Below are positions 1 to 10,878 of a stretch of 64,000 bases of DNA, one piece after another. Source of the DNA: Halothiobacillus sp. (GTDB taxonomy: Bacteria > Pseudomonadota > Gammaproteobacteria > Halothiobacillales > Halothiobacillaceae); NCBI GenBank assembly GCA_023255735.1, contig JAGDVP010000028.1, positions 23,328 through 87,327 of the forward strand, given 5' to 3'. Every line of letters starts with the position of its first letter. The first letter of the stretch is position 1. Made by a program: the position numbers and the translations under genes. The notes under the pieces are model-generated. The model did not search any database, was not told the origin of the DNA, and saw only the letters and a list, made by a program, of their open reading frames with translations.

Positions 1-1
1 G

Positions 2-544
2 GCCGCGGTGGTGGATGTGTTGCAAACCCCGGCGTTTTTGTGTCGCCAAACCAATTTTATACAGAACGTGGCGCGCCAAGGTAAGCCTGTCAATATCAAA
101 AAGGGGCAATTTCTCGCGCCTTGGGATATGGCGCATGTGGTCGAAAAAGCGCGTGCGGTGGGTAATACCCAAATTATGGTGTGCGAGCGTGGCGCAAGTT
201 TTGGTTATAACAATTTGGTGTCTGATATGCGCAGCCTCGCTGTGATGCGCCAAACTGGTGCGCCCGTTGTGTTCGATGCCACCCATTCGGTGCAATTGCC
301 CGGGGGGCAGGGCGCAAGCTCGGGCGGGCAGCGTGAATTTGTGCCGGTGTTGGCACGCGCCGCGGTAGCTGCGGGGATATCTGGTTTGTTTATGGAAACG
401 CACCCGGATCCGGCAAAAGCCCTATCTGATGGCCCCAATGCGTGGCCGCTGAACCAAATGGCGGATTTATTGCATACCTTAGTTGAGATTGATCGCTTGG
501 TTAAGGCCGCAGGCTTTCCCGAGCAGGCGTTGTTGGCGCCCTAA
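2..544 (+). CDS. kdsA: 3-deoxy-8-phosphooctulonate synthase, C-terminal part (cut by window edge)
   Basis: This is the last ~181 residues of KDO-8-phosphate synthase, which condenses phosphoenolpyruvate with arabinose 5-phosphate in the cytoplasm to make the KDO sugar of lipopolysaccharide. The reading frame is open at the left edge, so roughly the first 100 residues of a ~280-residue protein lie outside. Visible family signatures are [11 protein letters not shown], the [10 protein letters not shown] strand, the [13 protein letters not shown] stretch, [12 protein letters not shown] and the phosphate-binding segment ending ETHPDP. The GTG at position 8 is internal to a conserved block and is not the start. 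It lies just upstream of eno, as in many Gammaproteobacteria. Confidence 0.96.
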   Translation, partial: AAVVDVLQTPAFLCRQTNFIQNVARQGKPVNIKKGQFLAPWDMAHVVEKARAVGNTQIMVCERGASFGYNNLVSDMRSLAVMRQTGAPVVFDATHSVQLPGGQGASSGGQREFVPVLARAAVAAGISGLFMETHPDPAKALSDGPNAWPLNQMADLLHTLVEIDRLVKAAGFPEQALLAP

Positions 545-623
545 ACTATGGGGCTCAATGATTGGCTTATCGCTTAGGCGTGTCGTCGTGTCGTCATACC
601 CGTGCGCCATACTGAATTTTTAA

Positions 624-1925
<1,302 letters not shown>

Positions 1926-1959
1926 GCACGGATCAAGGCGCTAACATGGAGCGTTTTCG

Positions 1960-2349
1960 TTGATTCGCGGCGTCGCTTTGGTGCTGGCCTTGTTGCTGGC
2001 GGGGTTGCAGTGGCGGCTTTGGTATAGTGATTCATCCCTGCCGGAAGTGTGGCATAAGCAAACACGCTTAGCTGAGCTTGTTGCCGCACAAGAATCCTTA
2101 ACTGAGCGTAATCGCAGGCTGTATGCTGAAGTTGATGACCTTAAAACCGGCCTAGGCGCTGTTGAGGCGCGGGCGCGGTTAGATTTGGGTTTAATCGGGC
2201 CCAATGAAACATTTTATCAAGTCATCGAAGACAACCCAGCCCAGCCTATTACCCCCGTTCCGCTTGCCTCCAGCGTACCTCAGTCTGCCGCCGATGCGGA
2301 TAGCGCCGATGCCCCCGCTGATGTTGCGCCCAATCCAAGTAAGCCGTAA
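1960..2349 (+). CDS. ftsB: Cell division protein FtsB
   Basis: FtsB is a bitopic inner-membrane protein that forms the FtsQLB divisome subcomplex. The 129-residue product begins with a single membrane helix (about residues 2-17), followed by a coiled coil (about 30-65) and the ARLDLGLIGPNETFY block typical of FtsB. The Pro/Ala-rich C-terminal tail of about 35 residues is longer than in E. coli FtsB (103 residues). The start is TTG, preceded by a GGAG at good spacing; the nearby ATG at 1946 opens a five-codon reading frame only. The position between eno and ispD is the classical one. Confidence 0.9.
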   Translation: MIRGVALVLALLLAGLQWRLWYSDSSLPEVWHKQTRLAELVAAQESLTERNRRLYAEVDDLKTGLGAVEARARLDLGLIGPNETFYQVIEDNPAQPITPVPLASSVPQSAADADSADAPADVAPNPSKP

Positions 2350-2427
2350 TGAATGCTGCCAAAGTGTCTGTATTATTGAGGACTTTCTTGTTGGCGCTGC
2401 CTGCTAAAAAAACAACAAGCTCGATGC

Positions 2428-3183
2428 ATGCGGGTGTTTTGCATGCTTAAAGTATCGCCTTGGTGGCTGATTATCCCTGCGGCGGGTTTCGGTACGCGCA
2501 TGGGCGTAGCTCGCCCCAAACAATATTTAGCCTTAGATTCGCGCAGCGTGCTTGAAGTGACTTTATCGCGATTTATTGGTTTGCCCGGTTTGCAAGGCGC
2601 GGTGATCGCCCTAGCGCCCGATGATGCGTTAGCGCCGAGCTTGCTCGCTCATTTTAAGGATTTTCCTGTGCACTTTACGGTGGGTGGCGCAACCCGTTCG
2701 GCCAGTGTGCGTGCCTTGCTGCATTATGTGCAGCAGCAAGGCGTGGATGAACGCACCCAAGTTTTGGTGCACGATGCGGCGCGACCTTGTGTGCGCCGGG
2801 CTGATATTGAAGCGCTGCTCACCTGTGCTTTTGCGGTAGAGGCGGGCGCTTTGCTCGCAACCCCCGTGCGCGATACGTTAAAGCAGGGCGATGCTAATCA
2901 CACCGTGCAGGCGACCGTCCCGCGTGCGGGAGTGTACCACGCGCTTACGCCTCAAGCCTTTGCCTGTGGCCTTTTGATTCAAGCGCTGGATTTTGCCGAA
3001 CAGGCGGGGTGCGCGATAACCGATGATGCGTCCGCCGTTGAGCTTATTGGCAAGGCACCTCACCTCGTGGTGGGTCATGCCGATAATATAAAAATCACCC
3101 ACCCCGATGATTTACCGCTCGCGCGCTTAATTTTGCAGGCGCAGGGGCAGTGGCGCCCCGGGCTTGCACCGCTTGAGGGTTAA
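2428..3183 (+). CDS. ispD: 2-C-methyl-D-erythritol 4-phosphate cytidylyltransferase
   Basis: IspD transfers CMP from CTP to MEP in the non-mevalonate (MEP) isoprenoid pathway. The N-terminal nucleotide-binding signature [18 protein letters not shown], the [11 protein letters not shown] motif and the C-terminal [13 protein letters not shown] block are all present in 251 residues. The alternative ATG five codons further on (MLKVSPWW) would also give a complete enzyme. It is followed directly by ispF, the enzyme two steps later in the same pathway. Confidence 0.96.
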   Translation: MRVFCMLKVSPWWLIIPAAGFGTRMGVARPKQYLALDSRSVLEVTLSRFIGLPGLQGAVIALAPDDALAPSLLAHFKDFPVHFTVGGATRSASVRALLHYVQQQGVDERTQVLVHDAARPCVRRADIEALLTCAFAVEAGALLATPVRDTLKQGDANHTVQATVPRAGVYHALTPQAFACGLLIQALDFAEQAGCAITDDASAVELIGKAPHLVVGHADNIKITHPDDLPLARLILQAQGQWRPGLAPLEG

Positions 3184-3202
3184 CTTTTTGGATATTTTAA
3201 AG

Positions 3203-3730
3203 ATGAATGACCCAAACCCCGCCACCGCTTCTTTGCTTGATGTTCCGTGGCGCATTGGTCATGGGTTTGATGTGCATGCGTTTATGCCCGGCGATCATCT
3301 CGTGCTAGGCGGTATTCAAATCCCCTTTGAATGGGCATTTAAGGCGCATTCCGATGGTGACGTATTAATTCATGCCTTATGCGATGCCTTGTTGGGCGCG
3401 GCGGCTTTAGGCGATATTGGGCAACATTTTCCTGATACTGATCCTAGCTTTTGCGGCATTGATAGCTGCTTGCTTTTGGCCGAGGTATTGCAATTGATCG
3501 GCGCGCAGCAGTGGCTCATCGGCAATGTGGATATCACCATCATCGCGCAGGCGCCGCGCATGGCAAGCCATATTCCCGCGATGCGCGCGCGCTTAAGCAC
3601 CGTGCTTAAAATTTGCCCCACCCAAATCAACATCAAAGCGACGACGACCGAAAAGCTCGGGTTTACCGGCCGGGGTGAGGGCATCGCCGTCGAGGCAGTC
3701 GCGCTGATTACGCGCCCTGCCATGCGTTAA
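3203..3730 (+). CDS. ispF: 2-C-methyl-D-erythritol 2,4-cyclodiphosphate synthase
   Basis: IspF cyclises CDP-ME 2-phosphate to MEcPP with release of CMP in the MEP pathway. The metal-binding GHGFDVHAF motif, [29 protein letters not shown] and the C-terminal [19 protein letters not shown] block are present. The ATG used here gives 175 residues with a short N-terminal extension compared with the usual ~157. An upstream in-frame start at 3164 would overlap ispD by 20 bases and is less likely. It probably forms a transcription unit with ftsB and ispD. Confidence 0.96.
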   Translation: MNDPNPATASLLDVPWRIGHGFDVHAFMPGDHLVLGGIQIPFEWAFKAHSDGDVLIHALCDALLGAAALGDIGQHFPDTDPSFCGIDSCLLLAEVLQLIGAQQWLIGNVDITIIAQAPRMASHIPAMRARLSTVLKICPTQINIKATTTEKLGFTGRGEGIAVEAVALITRPAMR

Positions 3731-3772
3731 CCTCCTTTGCCTTTGTCTGAACTCAATCGCCCGAATCGCCCC

Positions 3773-4948
3773 ATGCAATGCGCTTATTTTGATGCCGGCG
3801 TTTGCCGCTCTTGCGTTTGGCTGCCGGTACCTTATGCCGCGCAGCTGGCACAAAAGGCGCAGAGCGCCGCTGCGCAATTAGCCGCCTTCACTGCGCTTGC
3901 GTGGCGGCCGCCCGTACCCAGCGCCGAGCACGGGTTTCGTAATAAAGCCAAAATGGTGGTGTCGGGTACATCGCAGGCGCCCAAGCTGGGTATTTGGGAT
4001 GCGCGGGGCTTCGGGGTGGATTTAACCGAATGCCGCTTGTATCCAGAAGCACTTCTTGCGGCATTTGAGCCGATCAAACGCCTGATTACGCGGTTAGCGC
4101 TTTCGCCTTATGATATCGCCGCACAACGGGGCGAGTTGAAGTATGTGCTGATTACCCATTCGCACACAGATAACTGCTTAATGGTGCGATTGGTATTGCG
4201 CTCAACCGCCAAGGTGGCCGCTATAAAAGCTGATTGGCCTAATTTTTTGGACGATTTACCCACCCTTGCGGTGCTGTCGGTCAATATTCAGCCCGTGCAT
4301 CAGGCCATTTTGGAAGGGGAGGAGGAGCTCATTTTAAGCCCACGCCCAACCTTGACGATGGTTTTAAATGGCTTGCCTTTTTATCTTCGCCCGAAAAGCT
4401 TTTTTCAAACCAACACCGAGGTGGCCGCCCGCCTGTATGCCACTGCCCGCGATTGGGTGGCTGAGCTTGCACCGAAGGATTTGTGGGATTTGTTTTGCGG
4501 GGTGGGTGGTTTTGCGCTGCATTGCGCGCCCCATGTATCGGGCGAGGTGACGGGGATTGAGGTGAGTATTGAGGCGATTGCCAGCGCCCAGCAATCGGCC
4601 GCAGAATTGGGTTTAACCCAAGTGCAGTTTCGTGCGCTCGCCTCCGATGATTTTGTGGCCACGGCGGCAAAATTGCCTGCTTTGGTGGTGGTAAATCCAC
4701 CGCGTCGAGGCTTAGGGGGAGATCTTTGTGCCTTTCTTAATCACGCGGCGACCCATCAAATCGGCTCTTCACCTGGCGCTTTGCAAAGCCCGTTGCAATG
4801 GGTGATTTATTCAAGCTGTAACCCCGAATCGCTCGCGCGTGATTTAGCTGCGCTCCCAAGATTTACACCCATTCGCGCCCAATTGTTTGATTTATTTCCG
4901 CATACGGCGCACAGCGAAGTGTTGGTTTTGCTCGAACGTAGGCCATAA
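3773..4948 (+). CDS. rlmC: 23S rRNA (uracil(747)-C(5))-methyltransferase
   Basis: RlmC (RumB) uses S-adenosylmethionine to methylate U747 of 23S rRNA. The 391-residue product starts MQCAYFDAGVCRSC, where Cys3, Cys11 and Cys14 with the later ECRLYP cysteine match the iron-sulfur cluster ligands of RlmC/RlmD. The EHGFRNKAKMVVSG block is RlmC-type. The SAM-binding motif LWDLFCGVGGFALHCA and the catalytic cysteine in YSSCNPESLARDL are intact. The ATG is chosen because it aligns with the family start; a TTG 12 codons upstream is the alternative. No strong ribosome binding site is visible. Confidence 0.93.
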   Translation: MQCAYFDAGVCRSCVWLPVPYAAQLAQKAQSAAAQLAAFTALAWRPPVPSAEHGFRNKAKMVVSGTSQAPKLGIWDARGFGVDLTECRLYPEALLAAFEPIKRLITRLALSPYDIAAQRGELKYVLITHSHTDNCLMVRLVLRSTAKVAAIKADWPNFLDDLPTLAVLSVNIQPVHQAILEGEEELILSPRPTLTMVLNGLPFYLRPKSFFQTNTEVAARLYATARDWVAELAPKDLWDLFCGVGGFALHCAPHVSGEVTGIEVSIEAIASAQQSAAELGLTQVQFRALASDDFVATAAKLPALVVVNPPRRGLGGDLCAFLNHAATHQIGSSPGALQSPLQWVIYSSCNPESLARDLAALPRFTPIRAQLFDLFPHTAHSEVLVLLERRP

Positions 4949-4964
4949 ATTGCTTTGCGGGGGC

Positions 4965-5381
4965 TTATTGGCTGCCATTGCCGAATAATGCCGGTTTTTT
5001 GGGCGGATGAATGCCATAAGGCAAATTGGGTTGCAGGGTTTCAATTAAGCCACTCTCCATGGCTTGAGTTTGCATGAGGGCAAGGCCGGGGTCGGTATTC
5101 GTGTTTTTATTCAAAATAAGCAGGTACCACGCGTTGCCGATCGGCTGGATAGATTGCACGGATTGAGTTTGAAACGCCCGATAAAGCTGGGCGAGCGTAT
5201 CGGCGGTGTCGGGCAGATTGGGCTTGAGTTTGAACAGGTATTCACCCGGCAGAGCCGTGGGATTTTGTGTCATCGCATGGGGCTTCGCGGGTGGAGGTTC
5301 AGAGATCGGTGTTAAACCGGCACTTTGACAACCGGTCAGCATCAAGGGCGCGAGCAGCGCGGTGATAAAAGGTATTTTCAT
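4965..5381 (-). CDS. Small lipoprotein resembling a subtilase propeptide (I9-like)
   Basis: This 138-residue protein has a lipoprotein signal (TALLAPLMLTGC, lipobox LTGC, so Cys18 would be lipidated). The rest aligns by eye with the prodomain of the adjacent protease: GEYLFKLKPNL against GQVLIRYNTDL, a central AWYLLIL against GYQLVEL, and ETLQPNLPYG against AAVQPNYIYH. That is the beta-alpha-beta order of I9-type propeptides, which fold and inhibit subtilases. Its ATG overlaps the stop of the protease gene by ATGA, so the two are probably translationally coupled. A role as a membrane-tethered inhibitor or folding helper is inference; I do not recognise a named family. Confidence 0.75.
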   Translation of the reverse strand: MKIPFITALLAPLMLTGCQSAGLTPISEPPPAKPHAMTQNPTALPGEYLFKLKPNLPDTADTLAQLYRAFQTQSVQSIQPIGNAWYLLILNKNTNTDPGLALMQTQAMESGLIETLQPNLPYGIHPPKKPALFGNGSQ

Positions 5382-7585
5382 ACGCCAAGCCCTGTTTTGC
5401 GTTGGGTGCCCAGCCCGCGATACAGTGCAAAAATTAAGCCGAACAACAGCAAAAACCCAAGGTTCATGCTGCCCCCTCCGCCTGATGTCGGGGTTGTGAC
5501 TTGGAAGCTTTGCGTCGCTTGTTGGCCATAAGTATCGCTGACGGTGAGATTAACGCTCGAAGTGCCGCCAGCCGTGGCCAATAATTGCAGGGTGCAGTTA
5601 CCCGCAGCGGTGCAGGTGGTTTGGCCGGTAATACCGGTGTTGGGCAGCACGGCGGTATTGCTGCTGGTGGCGTTAAGGCTTAATGCATCAAGGCCGCTGA
5701 TCGTTACGCTCACCGGTTGGCTGACGCCTACGGTTAAGTTTATGTTCGCAATGGGTGCGATACTTAAATTAATTTTCGCCAACGCATTAATCGCGCTAAC
5801 CACCTTGCCCGATGTGGTTTTGCCGGTAAGCGAAGGGGCGGGTGTGCCACTGGTTTCAATGGCCTGAATAATTTGATCCGGCGTGGCGGTGGGTTTAGAT
5901 GCCATGAGCAGCGCGGCAATGCTCGACACGATCGGGGTGGCCATTGATGTGCCATCCAAAACCCCCATCGCCGTTGTATTTTGAGCAACCGTATCCAAGG
6001 TGAGGAGGGCTATTAAAGGCCCAATATCATTGCCACTGGCATCGGTGCGCAATTCGAACCCGATAGTGCAAGCTGCCGCCGCGCATTGATCCACAGGCAA
6101 CGAATTGGCGGGCGGGGTTAATGAGCCGGTGACTTTATCGAGGAGTGTGCCGCCGTTAAATGGGTTCTGGTTTCCTGTGATGACGGCGGTGCTTAAATAA
6201 TCACCCGAGCTGACTTTACCTTGGCGATAAAAGTTTAAGGCCACATGCTGAACATCGGCGCTGAAGCTGAAGGGTGCCCATATCTGATCCACCGTGTTAT
6301 TGGCATACACATTGGTGCCGCCATAGGGGACGGGGTCCACCAAAATGGGTACGCCAGTGGTTGTTGAGCCATAGCCCCAACCTGAGCCGGCGTGAAAACT
6401 TCCCGTCCAGTTTTTAAAGTCCGTGGTTTGGCTGGCGCCCGCCACGGTGCTTAGGATATTGGTGCCCGGCGCGCCGACATCGACACTGGTTGCGCCATAA
6501 TTTGAGAAGCTGGCTAATTGAAAGGCTTGATCCACGGCTGCCACGCAAATGAGGTTGCTTTGCGTGAAATTGCACGGATAAGTCGGGGTTTGATCGTTAT
6601 CCACGCTTTCGTTGCCAGCCGCCACCACAACGATCACCCCTTTGCTTTGCGCGTTGGTGATGGCATCGGAAAAGGCGGGGTCGAGTGTGCCGCCACCCAA
6701 ACTTAAATTAATCACCTTGGCCCCATGATCGACCGCAAAGTTAATGCCTTGCGTGACGGTTGCGGTGGTGCCACCCGTCGAGCTCAGTGAGCGAATCGCC
6801 ATGATGCTCGCTTTTTGGCACACCCCGGAGCCTTCAATGCCATTGTTGGCCTGAGCGCCAATAATGCCCGCGACATGCGTGCCGTGGTGCTCATCCCCCG
6901 TGTTGGGGTAGGGGTTGTTGTCGTTATCGATAAAATCGTAGCCATGATAGGGGTAGGCGCTGCCGCCATTCCACATGCTTGCGGCGAGATCTTGCTGGGT
7001 GTAGTTAATGCCTTCATCTACCACTGCCACGGTGACCGATGAACAATCGGATTGATGCTTCCAAGCCGCTTCAATGCCAATATCATCGCCCGCAATGCCG
7101 GGATTATTGGTGGCGTAATCGGCATTGCTGATGGTTTGGCCGCTGTTTTTCAGCCCCCATTGTTGGCCGATTTGCGGATCGTTGGGAAGCGCCATGGCGT
7201 GGTAAATGTAGTTGGGTTGCACCGCGGCAACCCCGGGCAGGGCGCGCAATTGCGCCATGGCTGAATCGAGCGAATCAAAGCCGGGTTTGAGTTCAACTAA
7301 CTGATAGCCAGTGTGGCCAATTGCCGTGACGCGAGTGACCATAGCAGCCATGGCGGGTTGAGCGCTTTGTGCGGAAAGATCGGTGTTGTAACGAATCAGT
7401 ACCTGCCCCTGAACTACTTGTGGGGCGGTTTGGGCTGCGCCCATTTGGCTTACCGCCGCGGCTGGCGTCAGCTTAATCGCATCGGTGTTGAGGGTCAGGC
7501 TTGTGGCCGCGCCAAGGAGGGGGTAGCCCGCAGTGGCGATAACCAAGGCGATGAGGGTGCGTTTTTGTGTGGTGCGTTGCATCAT
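5378..7585 (-). CDS. Secreted S8 family (subtilisin-like) serine peptidase
   Basis: The 735-residue protein has a signal peptide (~1-27), an I9-like prodomain (~57-130) and an S8 domain with Asp190 (VAVVDEGINY), His234 (HHGTHVAG), the oxyanion Asn325 (AAGNES) and Ser547 (DGTSMATP). About 160 residues lie between GAPGTNI and GTSMATP, far more than in subtilisin, so an insert domain is likely. After the catalytic domain come an Ig-like/cadherin-like segment (~610-700) and the C terminus TPTSGGGGS followed by a hydrophobic helix and RKTGLGV. That layout resembles GlyGly-CTERM sorting signals cut by rhombosortases. No strong ribosome binding site precedes the ATG. Substrates are unknown. Confidence 0.93.
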   Translation of the reverse strand: MMQRTTQKRTLIALVIATAGYPLLGAATSLTLNTDAIKLTPAAAVSQMGAAQTAPQVVQGQVLIRYNTDLSAQSAQPAMAAMVTRVTAIGHTGYQLVELKPGFDSLDSAMAQLRALPGVAAVQPNYIYHAMALPNDPQIGQQWGLKNSGQTISNADYATNNPGIAGDDIGIEAAWKHQSDCSSVTVAVVDEGINYTQQDLAASMWNGGSAYPYHGYDFIDNDNNPYPNTGDEHHGTHVAGIIGAQANNGIEGSGVCQKASIMAIRSLSSTGGTTATVTQGINFAVDHGAKVINLSLGGGTLDPAFSDAITNAQSKGVIVVVAAGNESVDNDQTPTYPCNFTQSNLICVAAVDQAFQLASFSNYGATSVDVGAPGTNILSTVAGASQTTDFKNWTGSFHAGSGWGYGSTTTGVPILVDPVPYGGTNVYANNTVDQIWAPFSFSADVQHVALNFYRQGKVSSGDYLSTAVITGNQNPFNGGTLLDKVTGSLTPPANSLPVDQCAAAACTIGFELRTDASGNDIGPLIALLTLDTVAQNTTAMGVLDGTSMATPIVSSIAALLMASKPTATPDQIIQAIETSGTPAPSLTGKTTSGKVVSAINALAKINLSIAPIANINLTVGVSQPVSVTISGLDALSLNATSSNTAVLPNTGITGQTTCTAAGNCTLQLLATAGGTSSVNLTVSDTYGQQATQSFQVTTPTSGGGGSMNLGFLLLFGLIFALYRGLGTQRKTGLGV

Positions 7586-7708
7586 GGTTTGGCAATTCCA
7601 TTTGGCTGGTTTTAATTATCGCGCACAAATTAGCATAAGTTTGTGACTTTGAAATGTGACAGGCCGCGTTAAGCGCTTAAAGCTAGTGTTTTGGGCACCG
7701 TGGCGGGG

Positions 7709-8590
7709 TTATATCGCTTGCTTGGGCACCAAATGGTGTTTTAAAAAGCCGGCTAATTCATCCATGTGCTGGCCTATTTCATCGCTGGCATCATGCTCGC
7801 CGGGTAGGATTCTTAAAATAACCTCGTGATGCGGGCGGCGTTCATAAAGGGCTTTTGCATCGTCGGGCGGTACGGTGGTGTCCTCGCTGCCGTGCATAAG
7901 CAAGATGGGGCAGCGGATGCTTTGGATGCTGTTGACGGGCGCAATGGCATCAAAGCGGTAGCCAATCACCCACTGCACATAGGTGAGCACATACCAGCCG
8001 AGCGGAAAAAACGGCAGGCCTTTTTCTGCCAGCCAGCGGCGCATCATGCCATCGGGGTGGGCAAACGCGGCGAGGCTCACCACGGCAGAAATATCCGCTC
8101 GGCGCGAGGCGGCAAGCAAGGTGGCGGCCGCGCCGACGGAATGCCCGATGAGCGCGGTGCGCTTAATGCTTAAGTCGGGTTGGGTTTTAAGCCAAGCGAG
8201 GGCTGCGTCAATATCTTCAGCAAAGCGGGGCATCGATGAGAAGTTATCGCTATCGCTGCTGCCGTGATTGCGGGCATCAAACAGCAGCACGCTAAAACCC
8301 GCCGCCTGCAGTGGGCGCGCCAAGGGCAGCATGAGTTCTCGATTTGCACCCCAGCCGTGGGTGATGACGACAAGGCCTTGGTTGGGCTGGCCGGGGAGCA
8401 ACCAGCCATCCAGCATTCGATGGCGTTGGGTGGGTATGCGGATGGCCTGGCCAGATAACCCATGCTCGGCGAGGGTGTAAAGAATGGGTTCACGCGGGGC
8501 AGTCAAGCTTCGGCGCAATCGGCGGTTGAGTAACAGCAACAGCAAGATGAGGGTGGCGCTACCGATGAGTGCAGAGATTAAAAATATCAT
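7709..8590 (-). CDS. Membrane-anchored alpha/beta hydrolase
   Basis: A 293-residue serine hydrolase with an N-terminal membrane helix (~2-22) and an alpha/beta-hydrolase fold facing one side of the membrane. The oxyanion motif THGWGANRE, nucleophile elbow LIGHSVGAA (Ser151), acidic residue in HGSEDTTVPP and terminal His in PGEHDAS form a complete catalytic triad. It resembles uncharacterised YqiA/BAAT-like or dienelactone hydrolase relatives, and I cannot assign a substrate. It is the last gene of an operon with the two-component system upstream, 9 bases after the kinase, so it may act in the same envelope response. Confidence 0.85.
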   Translation of the reverse strand: MIFLISALIGSATLILLLLLLNRRLRRSLTAPREPILYTLAEHGLSGQAIRIPTQRHRMLDGWLLPGQPNQGLVVITHGWGANRELMLPLARPLQAAGFSVLLFDARNHGSSDSDNFSSMPRFAEDIDAALAWLKTQPDLSIKRTALIGHSVGAAATLLAASRRADISAVVSLAAFAHPDGMMRRWLAEKGLPFFPLGWYVLTYVQWVIGYRFDAIAPVNSIQSIRCPILLMHGSEDTTVPPDDAKALYERRPHHEVILRILPGEHDASDEIGQHMDELAGFLKHHLVPKQAI

Positions 8591-8599
8591 TGCAAGGGA

Positions 8600-10132
8600 T
8601 TAACTCGTGGGTTCGGGCATGGTTTTAGGTAGGCTGATTTGCACCCGTGTGCCGCCGCCCTCACGCGGTAAAATCAGGATATCGCCGCCCATGCCGCGTA
8701 CGATGGCTCGGGCAATCGCCAGCCCTAAACCACTGCCGCCGGTATGTCGCGCGCGGGAGGATTCCAAGCGAACATAGGGCTCAAAAACCCGCTCTCGATC
8801 GGCTTCGCTAATGCCAGAGCCTCGATCTTCAATCGATAGCGTGAGGTGATCCCGCGATTCATTAAAATATAAATCAATTTGGCCATTACCGTAGCGACGC
8901 GCGTTTTCGAGAATATTTTGCAGGGCGCGTTGCAGGGCTTGTGGGCGGGTTTTGATGGGCTGATAGGCCTCGCCGTGGCGCGTGATATGGGCGCCGAGCA
9001 GTTCCATGTCTTCACAGAGAATATCCAGCAAGGCGTTGAGATCAAAGGCCACAATCGGCTCAGAGGGCGTGCCCGCCCGCAAAAAAGCCAGCGTATGGCC
9101 GATCATGTCATCCATCTCGGTTAAATCCGCTTCAATTTTTTGCTTCAGCGCATCGTCGGGTAAATGGGCGATGCGCAGGCGCAGGCGCGTGATGGGCAGA
9201 CGCAAATCGTGCGAAACCCCCGCCAGTGCTTGGCCACGGGCTTCTATCATGCGTTTAATATCGTTTTGCATTTGGTTAAACGCGCGCGCTGCTCGGGCAA
9301 CTTCACGCGGACCGTGTTCATCAAGCGGAGCTTGGTCGAGATGTTTGGGCAGCTGGGCGGCCGCCATGGCTAGGGCATCCAGCGGGCGGGTGAGTCGCCG
9401 CACCACAAAGCCGATGCCCACAATCACTAAAACGCCGAGTAACAAAAGCCAGCCCATCGTTCTAAACGGCCAGCGAATGGGCGGGGGCAGGGCATGGCGC
9501 AGGGTAAGCACACTGCCATCATCCAGCCGCGCTTGAATGAGTAAAAACCGCTCTTCGTGCGGCGGGGGCAATGGCTTGATTTGCCAAGGATGCGTGCGTG
9601 CCCAAAGCGGGGTGGGCAGTTCTAATTGTTCGCTGGCTAAGGTATCAAGCTCGAACGGGCGCCTAGGGTAATCTTCCCATTGCACGGCGAAGACTTGCAG
9701 GGGAATCGGGGTGAGCAGGGCTTTGCGTAGCCGCGCGGCGAATAGTTCACTGGCTTGGTTGATGCGATCAGTTTGGGGGTGCTTTTGGGGCTCTCGCCAG
9801 GCTTGCCGAGCCAGAAGCCGGGTGGGTGGGGCACTGAGCCAGCGTGCCAGTTGGCGCCGCTCTGCGGGGGTGGCTTCATTTTGAATCTGGATAATTTGGG
9901 CAATGCGTTGCACCGCATAATCGCCTAATAAGCGCTCGCCCAAGCGGGCACGATCGGTGAGCAGCAGGCTTAAACTTAGCGTAAAGGCCGCCACAATCCC
10001 TAAAATCAAGGCCAGTAAAATTTGGCCAAATAAGCTTTTAGGTAGAATATTGAGCGAGCTTCGTGCCGCCGGCTTGCGTATCGGATGAAAGCGGCGGGAG
10101 GGGGACGATTCGCTTAAAGGGGCGGTAGGCAA
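8600..10132 (-). CDS. EnvZ-like sensor histidine kinase
   Basis: A 510-residue membrane histidine kinase. After a basic N terminus come the first membrane helix (~36-58), a periplasmic region of ~165 residues, the second helix (~225-245), a HAMP domain and a HisKA domain with the phospho-acceptor motif GVSHDLRLPITRLRL, as in EnvZ. The HATPase_c domain has the N box ILENARRYGNG and the G boxes DRGSGIS and GGSGLGLAIA. It pairs with the response regulator 17 bases upstream. The stimulus is unknown. The divergent Spy/CpxP-like gene suggests an envelope-stress role, but the kinase is EnvZ-like rather than CpxA-like at the phospho-acceptor. Confidence 0.93.
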   Translation of the reverse strand: MPTAPLSESSPSRRFHPIRKPAARSSLNILPKSLFGQILLALILGIVAAFTLSLSLLLTDRARLGERLLGDYAVQRIAQIIQIQNEATPAERRQLARWLSAPPTRLLARQAWREPQKHPQTDRINQASELFAARLRKALLTPIPLQVFAVQWEDYPRRPFELDTLASEQLELPTPLWARTHPWQIKPLPPPHEERFLLIQARLDDGSVLTLRHALPPPIRWPFRTMGWLLLLGVLVIVGIGFVVRRLTRPLDALAMAAAQLPKHLDQAPLDEHGPREVARAARAFNQMQNDIKRMIEARGQALAGVSHDLRLPITRLRLRIAHLPDDALKQKIEADLTEMDDMIGHTLAFLRAGTPSEPIVAFDLNALLDILCEDMELLGAHITRHGEAYQPIKTRPQALQRALQNILENARRYGNGQIDLYFNESRDHLTLSIEDRGSGISEADRERVFEPYVRLESSRARHTGGSGLGLAIARAIVRGMGGDILILPREGGGTRVQISLPKTMPEPTS

Positions 10133-10149
10133 TCTTTTATCCTTGGCGA

Positions 10150-10878
10150 CTATTTTGGGCGACCGGGCAGCGCCGGAGCCGCGCCCAATTGATTGGTAAT
10201 CAGCATGTAGCCTTCATTGCGAATGGTTTTAATCAGGGTAGGCTCGCGGGCATCATCCCCCAAACGGCGGCGCAGGCGGCTCATCATCACATCAATGGTG
10301 CGATCTAGTGGATCCGCATCGCGTCCGGCTAGGGCATCCATCAGCTGATCCCGTGATAGCACATGGTTTGGGTGTTCTGCCAAGGCTTTGAGCAAACGAA
10401 ACTCACCGGTGGAAAGCGGGGTGACCACCTGATCGGCGCCCACAAGATGCCGTGCGGCTAAATCGAGTATCCAGCCGCCGAAGTGCAAATTGCGCACCGT
10501 GCTACCTTGCCCCTGCTGTTCGGCACGGCGAAAAATACTGCGAATGCGCGCCAGCAATTCGCGGGGATGAAAGGGCTTGGGCAGATAATCATCAGCGCCC
10601 ATTTCCAAACCAATAATTCGATCCATCTCATCGCCCCTTGCCGTGAGCATTAAGATGGGCGTGCTCATTCGAGCGCGCACGTTGCGGCACAGTGTTAAGC
10701 CATCATCGCCGGGCAGCATCACATCTAGAATGATAAGGTCAATCTGCGTATCGGCGAGTCGAGCCCATAAATCGCCGCCTTCAGCCGCCTCAATCACAAG
10801 ATAACCTTGCTCACTTAAATAGGTGTGCAACAGGGCGCGTAAATCAGGATCATCATCGACAACCAATAAGGTTTTCAT
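10150..10878 (-). CDS. OmpR-family response regulator
   Basis: A 242-residue DNA-binding response regulator: an N-terminal receiver domain (acidic pair in VVDDDPD, phospho-acceptor Asp in LIILDVMLPG, Lys in PKPFHPREL) and a C-terminal winged helix (LSTGEFRLLKALAEHP, DRTIDVMMSRLRRRLGDD). The ATG starting MKTLLVVDDD fits the family; a TTG eight codons upstream is a weaker alternative. It is first in the operon with its kinase and an alpha/beta hydrolase. It lies divergent from a Spy/CpxP-like gene, which is a natural candidate target along with its own promoter. Confidence 0.95.
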   Translation of the reverse strand: MKTLLVVDDDPDLRALLHTYLSEQGYLVIEAAEGGDLWARLADTQIDLIILDVMLPGDDGLTLCRNVRARMSTPILMLTARGDEMDRIIGLEMGADDYLPKPFHPRELLARIRSIFRRAEQQGQGSTVRNLHFGGWILDLAARHLVGADQVVTPLSTGEFRLLKALAEHPNHVLSRDQLMDALAGRDADPLDRTIDVMMSRLRRRLGDDAREPTLIKTIRNEGYMLITNQLGAAPALPGRPK

